64,000 nucleotides of DNA, taken from positions 62,001 to 126,000 of the forward strand of contig CALSFV010000006.1 of assembly GCA_943737045.1 (NCBI GenBank), in the 5' to 3' direction. Position 1 is the stretch's first letter, and every line of letters begins with the position of its first letter. Source of the DNA: Parapristionchus giblindavisi. Lineage: Eukaryota; Nematoda; Chromadorea; Rhabditida; Diplogasteridae. The notes beneath the pieces are model-generated. The model made no database searches and was not told the DNA's origin. It saw only the letters and a list, made by a program, of their open reading frames with translations. Positions 10,709 through 24,236 of this stretch are shown one piece after another. The position numbers and the translations under genes were made by a program.

Positions 10709-10791
10709 TTTACATCGCTGTCTCCACAAGGTAATACAGTGAATTATTGATTGACCGATATCGAATAAAGATGTTTACGTGTTGTTGTGAT
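10639..10791. repeat. Head-to-head inverted junction with 13-nt loop (copy 2)
   Basis: Same arms and same tttacatcgctgt loop (10709-10721) as the first junction, shifted by 5,345 bp. Confidence 0.93.
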
Positions 10792-11042
10792 TTTAATCGT
10801 TGATCTTCTCTCAGTACTGTATCGTATTACGATACTGTATTTGTGATGAAGACGAAAAAAATGGATTTAATTATATATCTATTGTTTCAGACCGAGTCTT
10901 TCGAGAAGTATGAGGCCTTCACGCATCATATTGATTGGTCTAGAGCGATGTAAACTCCACAAGGTAATACAGTGAATTATTGATTCACCGATATCGAATA
11001 AAGATGTTTACGTGTTGTTGTGATCTTTGATCTTCTCTCAGT

Positions 11043-11056
11043 ATTGTATCGTATTA
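11043..11056. other. Empty insertion site (copy 2)
   Basis: Duplicate of the empty attgtatcgtatta site at 5698, inherited through the 5,345-bp duplication. Confidence 0.85.
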
Positions 11057-12415
11057 TGATACTGTATTTGTGATGAAGACGAAAATAATGGATTTAATTA
11101 TATATCTATTGTTTCAGTCCGAGTCTTTCAAGTATGACCCCTTCACGCATCATATTGCTTGGTCTACAGCGATGTAAACTCCACAAGGTAATACAGCGAA
11201 TAATTGATTGACCGATATCGAATAAAGATGTGTACGTGTTGTTGTGATCTTTGATCTTCTCTCAGTATTGAATCGTATAATGATACTGTATTTGTGCTGA
11301 AGACGAATATAATGGATTTAATTATATAGTTATTGTTTCAGACCGAGTCTTTCGAGAAGTATGAGGCCTTCACGCATCATATTGATTGGTCTACAGCGAT
11401 GTAAACTCCACAAGGTAATACAGTGAATTATTGATTGACCGATATCGAATAAAGATGTTTACGTGTTGTTGTGATCTTTGATCTTCTCTCAGTATTGTAT
11501 CGTATAATGATACTGTATTTGTGATGAAGACGAAAATAATGGATTTAATTATATATCTATTGTTTCAGACCGAGTCTTTCGAGAAGTATGAGGCCTTCAC
11601 TCCTCATATTGATTGGTCTACAGCGATGTAAACTCCACAAGGTAATACAGTTAATTATTGATTGACCGATATCGAATAAAGATGTTTACGTGTTGTTGTG
11701 ATCTTTGATCTTCTCTCAGGATTGTATCGTATTATGATACTGTATTTGTGATGAAGACGAAAATAATGGATTTAATTATATATCTATTGTTTCAGACCGA
11801 GTCTTTCGAGAAGTATGAGGCCTTCACGAATCATATTGATTGGTCTACAGCGATGTAAACTCCACAAGGTAATACAGTGAATTATTGATTGACCGATATC
11901 GAATAAAGATGTTTACGTGTTGTTGTGATCTTTGATCTTCTCTCAGTATTGTATCGTATAATGATACTGTATTTGTGCTGAAGACGAATATAATGGATTT
12001 AATTATATAGTTATTGTTTCAGACCGAGTCTTTCGAGAAGTATGAGGCCTTCACTCCTCATATTGGTTGGTCTACAGCGATGTAAACTCCACAAGGTAAT
12101 ACAGTGATTAATTGATTGACCGATATCGAATAAAGATGTGTACGTGTTGTTGTGATCTTTGATCTTCTCTCAGGATTGTATCGTAATATGATACTGTATT
12201 TGTGAGGAAGACGAAAATAATGGATTTAATTATATATCTATTGTAGCAGACCGAGTCTTTCGAGAAGTATGAGGCCTTCACGAATCATATTGATTGGTCT
12301 ACAGCGATGTAAACTCCACAAGGTAATACAGTGAATTATTGATTCACCGATATCGAATAAAGATGTTTACGTGTTGTTGTGATCTTTGATCTTCTCTCAG
12401 TATTGTATCGTATTA

Positions 12416-12578
12416 CTTACTTACTTAGTTACTTAGTAGATCCTTCTTCAACGGGCGGGGCCGCGTGGATCGCAATTCCTCCATTCTTCTCTATCGAGCG
12501 CTCGAGTCGTCCAATGGCGGTAGGGCGCTCGTGTTGCTGACGATCACGTCGATCGTCCTGCACTGTAGATCGTCCTGC
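12416..12578 (-). mobile_element. (TAAG)n-tailed LINE-like fragment (copy in inverted block 2)
   Basis: Identical in layout to the copy at 7071, including the gacgtgatcgtc variant (as reverse complement) and flanking duplications. Confidence 0.6.
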
Positions 12579-14009
12579 ATTGTATCGTATTATGATACTG
12601 TATTTGTGATGAAGACGAAAATAATGGATTTAATTATATATCTATTGTTTCAGTCCGAGTCTTTCAAGTATGACCCCTTCACGCATCATATTGCTTGGTC
12701 TACAGCGATGTAAACTCCACAAGGTAATACAGCGAATAATTGATTGACCGATATCGAATAAAGATGTGTACGTGTTGTTGTGATCTTTGATCTTCTCTCA
12801 GTATTGTATCGTATAATGATACTGTATTTGTGCTGAAGACGAATATAATGGATTTAATTATATAGTTATTGTTTCAGACCGAGTCTTTCGAGAAGTATGA
12901 GGCCTTCACGCATCATATTGATTGGTCTACAGCGATGTAAACTCCACAAGGTAATACAGTGAATTATTGATTGACCGATATCGAATAAAGATGTTTACGT
13001 GTTGTTGTGATTTTAATCTTTGATCTTCTCTCAGTACTGTATCGTATTATGATACTGTATTTGTGATGAAGACGAAAATAATGGATTTAATTATATATCT
13101 ATTGTTTCAGACCGAGTCTTTCGAGAAGTATGAGGCCTTCACGCATCATATTGATTGGTCTACAGCGATGTAAACTCCACAAGGTAATACAGTTAATTAT
13201 TGATTGACCAATATCGAATAAAGATGTTTACGTGTTGTTGTGATCTTAGATCTTCTCTCAGGATTGTATCGTATTATGATACTGTATTTGTGATGAAGAC
13301 GAAAATAATGGATTTAATTATATATCTATTGTTTCAGACCGAGTCTTTCGAGAAGTATGAGGCCTTCACTCCTCATATTGATTGGTCTACAGCGATGTAA
13401 ACTCCACAAGGTAATACAGTTAATTATTGATTGACCGATATCGAATAAAGATGTTTACGTGTTGTTGTGATCTTTGATCTTCTCTCAGGATTGTATCGTA
13501 TTATGATACTGTATTTGTGATGAAGACGAAAATAATGGATTTAATTATATATCTATTGTTTCAGACCGAGTCTTTCGAGAAGTATGAGGCCTTCACGAAT
13601 CATATTGATTGGTCTACAGCGATGTAAACTCCACAAGGTAATACAGTGAATTATTGATTGACCGATATCGAATAAAGATGTTTACGTGTTGTTGTGATCT
13701 TTGATCTTCTCTCAGTATTGTATCGTATAATGATACTGTATTTGTGCTGAAGACGAATATAATGGATTTAATTATATAGTTATTGTTTCAGACCGAGTCT
13801 TTCGAGAAGTATGAGGCCTTCACGCATCATATTGATTGGTCTACAGCGATGTAAACTCCACAAGGTAATACAGTGAATTATTGATTGACCGATATCGAAT
13901 AAAGATGTTTATGTGTTGTTGTGATTTTAATCTTTGATCTTCTCTCAGTACTGTATCGTATTATGATACTGTATTTGTGATGAAGACGAAAATAATGGAT
14001 TTATTTATA

Positions 14010-14087
14010 GAATATTTCTGAGTGTAGCCGAATACTTGACAAGAAGAATTATAGATTATATTTATATGACGTTTCGATACAATAGAC
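14010..14087. other. 78-bp non-satellite sequence at the inversion exit (copy 2)
   Basis: Same AT-rich filler as at 8665-8742, again between an inverted partial monomer and a forward partial monomer. Confidence 0.8.
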
Positions 14088-16183
14088 ATATTCGTCTTCA
14101 GCACAAATACAGTATCATTATACGATACAATACTGAGAGAAGATCAAAGATCACAACAACACGTAAACATCTTTATTCGATATCGGTCAATCAATAATTC
14201 ACTGTATTACCTTGTGGAGTTTACATCGCTGTAGACCAATCAATATGATTCGTGAAGGCCTCATACTTCTCGAAAGACTCGGTCTGAAACAATAGATATA
14301 TAATTAAATCCATTATTTTCGTCTTCATCACAAATACAGTATCATAATACGATACAATCCTGAGAGAAGATCAAAGATCACAACAACACGTAAACATCTT
14401 TATTCGATATCGGTCAATCAATAATTAACTGTATTACCTTGTGGAGTTTACATCGCTGTAGACCAATCAATATGAGGAGTGAAGGCCTCATACTTCTCGA
14501 AAGACTCGGTCTGAAACAATAGATATATAATTAAATCCATTATTTTCGTCTTCATCACAAATACAGTATCATAATACGATACAATCCTGAGAGAAGATCT
14601 AAGATCACAACAACACGTAAACATCTTTATTCGATATCGGTCAATCAATAATTCACTGTATTACCTTGTGGAGTTTACATCGCTGTAGACCAATCAATAT
14701 GATGCGTGAAGGCCTCATACTTCTCGAAAGACTCGGTCTGAAACAATAACTATATAAATAAATCCATTATTTTCGTCTTCATCACAAATACAGTATCATA
14801 ATACGATACAGTACTGAGAGAAGATCAAAGATTAAAATCACAACAACACATAAACATCTTTATTCGATATCGGTCAATCAATAATTCACTGTATTACCTT
14901 GTGGAGTTTACATCGCTGTAGACCAATCAATATGATGCGTGAAGGCCTCATACTTCTCGAAAGACTCGGTCTGAAACAATAACTATATAATTAAATCCAT
15001 TATATTCGTCTTCAGCACAAATACAGTATCATTATACGATACAATACTGAGAGAAGATCAAAGATCACAACAACACGTAAACATCTTTATTCGATATCGG
15101 TCAATCAATAATTCACTGTATTACCTTGTGGAGTTTACATCGCTGTAGACCAATCAATATGATTCGTGAAGGCCTCATACTTCTCGAAAGACTCGGTCTG
15201 AAACAATAGATATATAATTAAATCCATTATTTTCGTCTTCATCACAAATACAGTATCATAATACGATACAATCCTGAGAGAAGATCAAAGATCACAACAA
15301 CACGTAAACATCTTTATTCGATATCGGTCAATCAATAATTAACTGTATTACCTTGTGGAGTTTACATCGCTGTAGACCAATCAATATGAGGAGTGAAGGC
15401 CTCATACTTCTCGAAAGACTCGGTCTGAAACAATAGATATATAATTAAATCCATTATTTTCGTCTTCATCACAAATACAGTATCATAATACGATACAATC
15501 CTGAGAGAAGATCAAAGATCACAACAACACGTAAACATCTTTATTCGATATTGGTCAATCAATAATTAACTGTATTACCTTGTGGAGTTTACATCGCTGT
15601 AGACCAATCAATATGATGCGTGAAGGCCTCATACTTCTCGAAAGACTCGGTCTGAAACAATAGATATATAATTAAATCCATTATTTTCGTCTTCATCACA
15701 AATACAGTATCATAATACGATACAGTACTGAGAGAAGATCAAAGATTAAAATCACAACAACACGTAAACATCTTTATTCGATATCGGTCAATCAATAATT
15801 CACTGTATTACCTTGTGGAGTTTACATCGCTGTAGACCAATCAATATGATGCGTGAAGGCCTCATACTTCTCGAAAGACTCGGTCTGAAACAATAACTAT
15901 ATAATTAAATCCATTATATTCGTCTTCAGCACAAATACAGTATCATTATACGATACAATACTGAGAGAAGATCAAAGATCACAACAACACGTACACATCT
16001 TTATTCGATATCGGTCAATCAATTATTCGCTGTATTACCTTGTGGAGTTTACATCGCTGTAGACCAAGCAATATGATGCGTGAAGGGGTCATACTTGAAA
16101 GACTCGGACTGAAACAATAGATATATAATTAAATCCATTATTTTCGTCTTCATCACAAATACAGTATCATAATACGATACAAT

Positions 16184-16346
16184 GCAGGACGATCTACAGT
16201 GCAGGACGATCGACGAGATCGTCAGCAACACGAGCGCCCTACCGCCATTGGACGACTCGAGCGCTCGATAGAGAAGAATGGAGGAATTGCGATCCACGCG
16301 GCCCCGCCCGTTGAAGAAGGATCTACTAAGTAACTAAGTAAGTAAG
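16184..16346 (+). mobile_element. (TAAG)n-tailed LINE-like fragment
   Basis: Standard copy with gacgatcgacgagatcgtc, flanked by taatacgatacaat on both sides. The following monomer has cactgtgttacc, shared with the copy 3,485 bp downstream. Confidence 0.6.
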
Positions 16347-17044
16347 TAATACGATACAATACTGAGAGAAGATCAAAGATCACAACAACACGTAAACATC
16401 TTTATTCGATATCGGTGAATCAATAATTCACTGTGTTACCTTGTGGAGTTTACATCGCTGTAGACCAATCAATATGATGCGTGAAGGCCTCATACTTCTC
16501 GAAAGACTCGGTCTGAAACAATAGATATATAATTAAATCCATTATTTTCGTCTTCATCACAAATACAGTATCATAATACGATACAGTACTGAGAGAAGAT
16601 CAAAGATTAAAATCACAACAACACGTAAACATCTTTATTCGATATCGGTCAATCAATAATTCACTGTATTACCTTGTGGAGTTTACATCGCTGTAGACCA
16701 ATCAATATGATGCGTGAAGGCCTCATACTTCTCGAAAGACTCGGTCTGAAACAATAACTATATAATTAAATCCATTATATTCGTCTTCAGCACAAATACA
16801 GTATCATTATACGATACAATACTGAGAGAAGATCAAAGATCACAACAACACGTACACATCTTTATTCGATATCGGTCAATCAATTATTCGCTGTATTACC
16901 TTGTGGAGTTTACATCGCTGTAGACCAAGCAATATGATGCGTGAAGGGGTCATACTTGAAAGACTCGGACTGAAACAATAGATATATAATTAAATCCATT
17001 ATTTTCGTCTTCATCACAAATACAGTATCATAATACGATACAAT

Positions 17045-17207
17045 GCAGGACGATCTACAGTGCAGGACGATCGACGTGATCGTCAGCAACACGAGCGCCC
17101 TACCGCCATTGGACGACTCGAGCGCTCGATAGAGAAGAATGGAGGAATTGCGATCCACGCGGCCCCGCCCGTTGAAGAAGGATCTACTAAGTAACTAAGT
17201 AAGTAAG
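17045..17207 (+). mobile_element. (TAAG)n-tailed LINE-like fragment
   Basis: Carries gacgatcgacgtgatcgtc, which makes a 7-bp inverted repeat around gacgt. The variant is shared with 20530 and both inverted copies. The next monomer has the gtctgctacaatag acceptor variant. Confidence 0.6.
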
Positions 17208-18580
17208 TAATACGATACAATACTGAGAGAAGATCAAAGATCACAACAACACGTAAACATCTTTATTCGATATCGGTGAATCAATAATTCACTGTATTAC
17301 CTTGTGGAGTTTACATCGCTGTAGACCAATCAATATGATTCGTGAAGGCCTCATACTTCTCGAAAGACTCGGTCTGCTACAATAGATATATAATTAAATC
17401 CATTATTTTCGTCTTCCTCACAAATACAGTATCATATTACGATACAATCCTGAGAGAAGATCAAAGATCACAACAACACGTACACATCTTTATTCGATAT
17501 CGGTCAATCAATTAATCACTGTATTACCTTGTGGAGTTTACATCGCTGTAGACCAACCAATATGAGGAGTGAAGGCCTCATACTTCTCGAAAGACTCGGT
17601 CTGAAACAATAACTATATAATTAAATCCATTATATTCGTCTTCAGCACAAATACAGTATCATTATACGATACAATACTGAGAGAAGATCAAAGATCACAA
17701 CAACACGTAAACATCTTTATTCGATATCGGTCAATCAATAATTCACTGTATTACCTTGTGGAGTTTACATCGCTGTAGACCAATCAATATGATTCGTGAA
17801 GGCCTCATACTTCTCGAAAGACTCGGTCTGAAACAATAGATATATAATTAAATCCATTATTTTCGTCTTCATCACAAATACAGTATCATAATACGATACA
17901 ATCCTGAGAGAAGATCAAAGATCACAACAACACGTAAACATCTTTATTCGATATCGGTCAATCAATAATTAACTGTATTACCTTGTGGAGTTTACATCGC
18001 TGTAGACCAATCAATATGAGGAGTGAAGGCCTCATACTTCTCGAAAGACTCGGTCTGAAACAATAGATATATAATTAAATCCATTATTTTCGTCTTCATC
18101 ACAAATACAGTATCATTATACGATACAATACTGAGAGAAGATCAAAGATCACAACAACACGTAAACATCTTTATTCGATATCGGTCAATCAATAATTCAC
18201 TGTATTACCTTGTGGAGTTTACATCGCTGTAGACCAATCAATATGATGCGTGAAGGCCTCATACTTCTCGAAAGACTCGGTCTGAAACAATAACTATATA
18301 ATTAAATCCATTATATTCGTCTTCAGCACAAATACAGTATCATTATACGATTCAATACTGAGAGAAGATCAAAGATCACAACAACACGTACACATCTTTA
18401 TTCGATATCGGTCAATCAATTATTCGCTGTATTACCTTGTGGAGTTTACATCGCTGTAGACCAAGCAATATGATGCGTGAAGGGGTCATACTTGAAAGAC
18501 TCGGACTGAAACAATAGATATATAATTAAATCCATTATTTTCGTCTTCATCACAAATACAGTATCATAATACGATACAAT

Positions 18581-18743
18581 GCAGGACGATCTACAGTGCA
18601 GGATGATCGACGAGATTGTCAGCAACACGAGCGCCCTACCGCCATTGGACGACTCGAGCGCTCGATAGAGAAGAATGGAGGAATTGCGATCCACGCGGCC
18701 CCGCCCGTTGAAGAAGGATCTACTAAGTAACTAAGTAAGTAAG
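18581..18743 (+). mobile_element. (TAAG)n-tailed LINE-like fragment at a duplication joint
   Basis: Variant gatgatcgacgagattgtc. The right flanking duplication (18744-18757) is a recombinant: it continues as tcctgag and then ggtcaatc, not actgag and ggtgaatc as in most copies. Confidence 0.6.
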
Positions 18744-19668
18744 TAATACGATACAATCCTGAGAGAAGATCAAAGATCACAACAACACGTAAACATCTTT
18801 ATTCGATATCGGTCAATCAATAATTAACTGTATTACCTTGTGGAGTTTACATCGCTGTAGACCAATCAATATGAGGAGTGAAGGCCTCATACTTCTCGAA
18901 AGACTCGGTCTGAAACAATAGATATATAATTAAATCCATTATTTTCGTCTTCATCACAAATACAGTATCATAATACGATACAATCCTGAGAGAAGATCAA
19001 AGATCACAACAACACGTAAACATCTTTATTCGATATTGGTCAATCAATAATTAACTGTATTACCTTGTGGAGTTTACATCGCTGTAGACCAATCAATATG
19101 ATGCGTGAAGGCCTCATACTTCTCGAAAGACTCGGTCTGAAACAATAGATATATAATTAAATCCATTATTTTCGTCTTCATCACAAATACAGTATCATAA
19201 TACGATACAGTACTGAGAGAAGATCAAAGATTAAAATCACAACAACACGTAAACATCTTTATTCGATATCGGTCAATCAATAATTCACTGTATTACCTTG
19301 TGGAGTTTACATCGCTGTAGACCAATCAATATGATGCGTGAAGGCCTCATACTTCTCGAAAGACTCGGTCTGAAACAATAACTATATAATTAAATCCATT
19401 ATATTCGTCTTCAGCACAAATACAGTATCATTATACGATACAATACTGAGAGAAGATCAAAGATCACAACAACACGTACACATCTTTATTCGATATCGGT
19501 CAATCAATTATTCGCTGTATTACCTTGTGGAGTTTACATCGCTGTAGACCAAGCAATATGATGCGTGAAGGGGTCATACTTGAAAGACTCGGACTGAAAC
19601 AATAGATATATAATTAAATCCATTATTTTCGTCTTCATCACAAATACAGTATCATAATACGATACAAT

Positions 19669-19831
19669 GCAGGACGATCTACAGTGCAGGACGATCGACG
19701 AGATCGTCAGCAACACGAGCGCCCTACCGCCATTGGACGACTCGAGCGCTCGATAGAGAAGAATGGAGGAATTGCGATCCACGCGGCCCCGCCCGTTGAA
19801 GAAGGATCTACTAAGTAACTAAGTAAGTAAG
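19669..19831 (+). mobile_element. (TAAG)n-tailed LINE-like fragment
   Basis: Counterpart of 16184 in the second 3,485-bp unit, including the cactgtgttacc monomer after it. Confidence 0.6.
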
Positions 19832-20529
19832 TAATACGATACAATACTGAGAGAAGATCAAAGATCACAACAACACGTAAACATCTTTATTCGATATCGG
19901 TGAATCAATAATTCACTGTGTTACCTTGTGGAGTTTACATCGCTGTAGACCAATCAATATGATGCGTGAAGGCCTCATACTTCTCGAAAGACTCGGTCTG
20001 AAACAATAGATATATAATTAAATCCATTATTTTCGTCTTCATCACAAATACAGTATCATAATACGATACAGTACTGAGAGAAGATCAAAGATTAAAATCA
20101 CAACAACACGTAAACATCTTTATTCGATATCGGTCAATCAATAATTCACTGTATTACCTTGTGGAGTTTACATCGCTGTAGACCAATCAATATGATGCGT
20201 GAAGGCCTCATACTTCTCGAAAGACTCGGTCTGAAACAATAACTATATAATTAAATCCATTATATTCGTCTTCAGCACAAATACAGTATCATTATACGAT
20301 ACAATACTGAGAGAAGATCAAAGATCACAACAACACGTACACATCTTTATTCGATATCGGTCAATCAATTATTCGCTGTATTACCTTGTGGAGTTTACAT
20401 CGCTGTAGACCAAGCAATATGATGCGTGAAGGGGTCATACTTGAAAGACTCGGACTGAAACAATAGATATATAATTAAATCCATTATTTTCGTCTTCATC
20501 ACAAATACAGTATCATAATACGATACAAT

Positions 20530-20692
20530 GCAGGACGATCTACAGTGCAGGACGATCGACGTGATCGTCAGCAACACGAGCGCCCTACCGCCATTGGACG
20601 ACTCGAGCGCTCGATAGAGAAGAATGGAGGAATTGCGATCCACGCGGCCCCGCCCGTTGAAGAAGGATCTACTAAGTAACTAAGTAAGTAAG
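20530..20692 (+). mobile_element. (TAAG)n-tailed LINE-like fragment
   Basis: Counterpart of 17045 in the second 3,485-bp unit, with the gacgtgatcgtc variant. It also matches the insertion inside the inverted blocks. Confidence 0.6.
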
Positions 20693-22065
20693 TAATACGA
20701 TACAATACTGAGAGAAGATCAAAGATCACAACAACACGTAAACATCTTTATTCGATATCGGTGAATCAATAATTCACTGTATTACCTTGTGGAGTTTACA
20801 TCGCTGTAGACCAATCAATATGATTCGTGAAGGCCTCATACTTCTCGAAAGACTCGGTCTGCTACAATAGATATATAATTAAATCCATTATTTTCGTCTT
20901 CCTCACAAATACAGTATCATATTACGATACAATCCTGAGAGAAGATCAAAGATCACAACAACACGTACACATCTTTATTCGATATCGGTCAATCAATTAA
21001 TCACTGTATTACCTTGTGGAGTTTACATCGCTGTAGACCAACCAATATGAGGAGTGAAGGCCTCATACTTCTCGAAAGACTCGGTCTGAAACAATAACTA
21101 TATAATTAAATCCATTATATTCGTCTTCAGCACAAATACAGTATCATTATACGATACAATACTGAGAGAAGATCAAAGATCACAACAACACGTAAACATC
21201 TTTATTCGATATCGGTCAATCAATAATTCACTGTATTACCTTGTGGAGTTTACATCGCTGTAGACCAATCAATATGATTCGTGAAGGCCTCATACTTCTC
21301 GAAAGACTCGGTCTGAAACAATAGATATATAATTAAATCCATTATTTTCGTCTTCATCACAAATACAGTATCATAATACGATACAATCCTGAGAGAAGAT
21401 CAAAGATCACAACAACACGTAAACATCTTTATTCGATATCGGTCAATCAATAATTAACTGTATTACCTTGTGGAGTTTACATCGCTGTAGACCAATCAAT
21501 ATGAGGAGTGAAGGCCTCATACTTCTCGAAAGACTCGGTCTGAAACAATAGATATATAATTAAATCCATTATTTTCGTCTTCATCACAAATACAGTATCA
21601 TTATACGATACAATACTGAGAGAAGATCAAAGATCACAACAACACGTAAACATCTTTATTCGATATCGGTCAATCAATAATTCACTGTATTACCTTGTGG
21701 AGTTTACATCGCTGTAGACCAATCAATATGATGCGTGAAGGCCTCATACTTCTCGAAAGACTCGGTCTGAAACAATAACTATATAATTAAATCCATTATA
21801 TTCGTCTTCAGCACAAATACAGTATCATTATACGATTCAATACTGAGAGAAGATCAAAGATCACAACAACACGTACACATCTTTATTCGATATCGGTCAA
21901 TCAATTATTCGCTGTATTACCTTGTGGAGTTTACATCGCTGTAGACCAAGCAATATGATGCGTGAAGGGGTCATACTTGAAAGACTCGGACTGAAACAAT
22001 AGATATATAATTAAATCCATTATTTTCGTCTTCATCACAAATACAGTATCATAATACGATACAAT

Positions 22066-22228
22066 GCAGGACGATCTACAGTGCAGGATGATCGACGAGA
22101 TTGTCAGCAACACGAGCGCCCTACCGCCATTGGACGACTCGAGCGCTCGATAGAGAAGAATGGAGGAATTGCGATCCACGCGGCCCCGCCCGTTGAAGAA
22201 GGATCTACTAAGTAACTAAGTAAGTAAG
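22066..22228 (+). mobile_element. (TAAG)n-tailed LINE-like fragment
   Basis: Counterpart of 18581 but with the usual right flank (actgag, ggtgaatc, gctctagacc). By position it corresponds to the empty site in the inverted blocks. Confidence 0.6.
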
Positions 22229-24073
22229 TAATACGATACAATACTGAGAGAAGATCAAAGATCACAACAACACGTAAACATCTTTATTCGATATCGGTGA
22301 ATCAATAATTCACTGTATTACCTTGTGGAGTTTACATCGCTCTAGACCAATCAATATGATGCGTGAAGGCCTCATACTTCTCGAAAGACTCGGTCTGAAA
22401 CAATAGATATATAATTAAATCCATTTTTTTCGTCTTCATCACAAATACAGTATCGTAATACGATACAGTACTGAGAGAAGATCAACGATTAAAATCACAA
22501 CAACACGTAAACATCTTTATTCGATATCGGTCAATCAATAATTCACTGTATTACCTTGTGGAGTTTACATCGCTGTAGACCAATCAATATGATGCGTGAA
22601 GGCCTCATACTTCTCGAAAGACTCGGTCTGAAACAATAACTATATAAATAAATCCATTATTTTCGTCTTCATCACAAATACAGTATCATAATACGATACA
22701 GTACTGAGAGAAGATCAAAGATTAAAATCACAACAACACATAAACATCTTTATTCGATATCGGTCAATCAATAATTCACTGTATTACCTTGTGGAGTTTA
22801 CATCGCTGTAGACCAATCAATATGATGCGTGAAGGCCTCATACTTCTCGAAAGACTCGGTCTGAAACAATAACTATATAATTAAATCCATTATATTCGTC
22901 TTCAGCACAAATACAGTATCATTATACGATACAATACTGAGAGAAGATCAAAGATCACAACAACACGTAAACATCTTTATTCGATATCGGTCAATCAATA
23001 ATTCACTGTATTACCTTGTGGAGTTTACATCGCTGTAGACCAATCAATATGATTCGTGAAGGCCTCATACTTCTCGAAAGACTCGGTCTGAAACAATAGA
23101 TATATAATTAAATCCATTATTTTCGTCTTCATCACAAATACAGTATCATAATACGATACAATCCTGAGAGAAGATCAAAGATCACAACAACACGTAAACA
23201 TCTTTATTCGATATCGGTCAATCAATAATTAACTGTATTACCTTGTGGAGTTTACATCGCTGTAGACCAATCAATATGAGGAGTGAAGGCCTCATACTTC
23301 TCGAAAGACTCGGTCTGAAACAATAGATATATAATTAAATCCATTATTTTCGTCTTCATCACAAATACAGTATCATAATACGATACAATCCTGAGAGAAG
23401 ATCAAAGATCACAACAACACGTAAACATCTTTATTCGATATTGGTCAATCAATAATTAACTGTATTACCTTGTGGAGTTTACATCGCTGTAGACCAATCA
23501 ATATGATGCGTGAAGGCCTCATACTTCTCGAAAGACTCGGTCTGAAACAATAGATATATAATTAAATAAATTATTTTCGTCTTCATCACAAATACAGTAT
23601 CATAATACGATACAGTACTGAGAGAAGATCAAAGATTAAAATCACAACAACACGTAAACATCTTTATTCGATATCGGTCAATCAATAATTCACTGTATTA
23701 CCTTGTGGAGTTTACATCGCTGTAGACCAATCAATATGATGCGTGAAGGCCTCATACTTCTCGAAAGACTCGGTCTGAAACAATAACTATATAATTAAAT
23801 CCATTATATTCGTCTTCAGCACAAATACAGTATCATTATACGATACAATACTGAGAGAAGATCAAAGATCACAACAACACGTACACATCTTTATTCGATA
23901 TCGGTCAATCAATTATTCGCTGTATTACCTTGTGGAGTTTACATCGCTGTAGACCAAGCAATATGATGCGTGAAGGGGTCATACTTGAAAGACTCGGACT
24001 GAAACAATAGATATATAATTAAATCCATTATTTTCGTCTTCATCACAAATACAGTATCATAATACGATACAAT

Positions 24074-24236
24074 GCAGGACGATCTACAGTGCAGGACGAT
24101 CGACGAGATCGTCAGCAACACGAGCGCCCTACCGCCATTGGACGACTCGAGCGCTCGATAGAGAAGAATGGAGGAATTGCGATCCACGCGGCCCCGCCCG
24201 TTGAAGAAGGATCTACTAAGTAACTAAGTAAGTAAG
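24074..24236 (+). mobile_element. (TAAG)n-tailed LINE-like fragment
   Basis: Counterpart of 4406 at offset 19,668. It is followed by the tctaga and ttttttcg monomers. Confidence 0.6.

Larger units (their letters stand above)
10722..14009 (+). repeat. Inverted satellite block (copy 2)
   Basis: Second copy of 5377-8664 with the same order of monomer variants. Gene-like signals are on the plus strand. Confidence 0.93.
4703..15392. repeat. Tandem duplication of a 5,345-bp unit containing the inversion
   Basis: Two units, about 4703-10047 and 10048-15392. Equivalent points are 5,345 bp apart: hairpin loops 5364/10709, insertions 7071/12416, empty sites 5698/11043, filler 8665/14010. Upstream of 4703 and downstream of 15392 the context differs (gatgcg versus gaggag). 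The crossover lies within the shared stretch of about 10048-10106. No difference between the units was noticed, which suggests a very recent event or an assembly duplication. Confidence 0.9.
15259..22228. repeat. Tandem duplication of a 3,485-bp unit
   Basis: Units 15259-18743 and 18744-22228. Insertions at 16184/19669, 17045/20530 and 18581/22066 are each 3,485 bp apart, as are the cgatattggtc monomers at 15548/19033. The joint falls in taatacgatacaat at 18744-18757. Left of it is the end of an insertion; right of it is the atcctgag form typical of insertion-free monomers. The crossover therefore used the target-site sequence itself. Confidence 0.88.
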
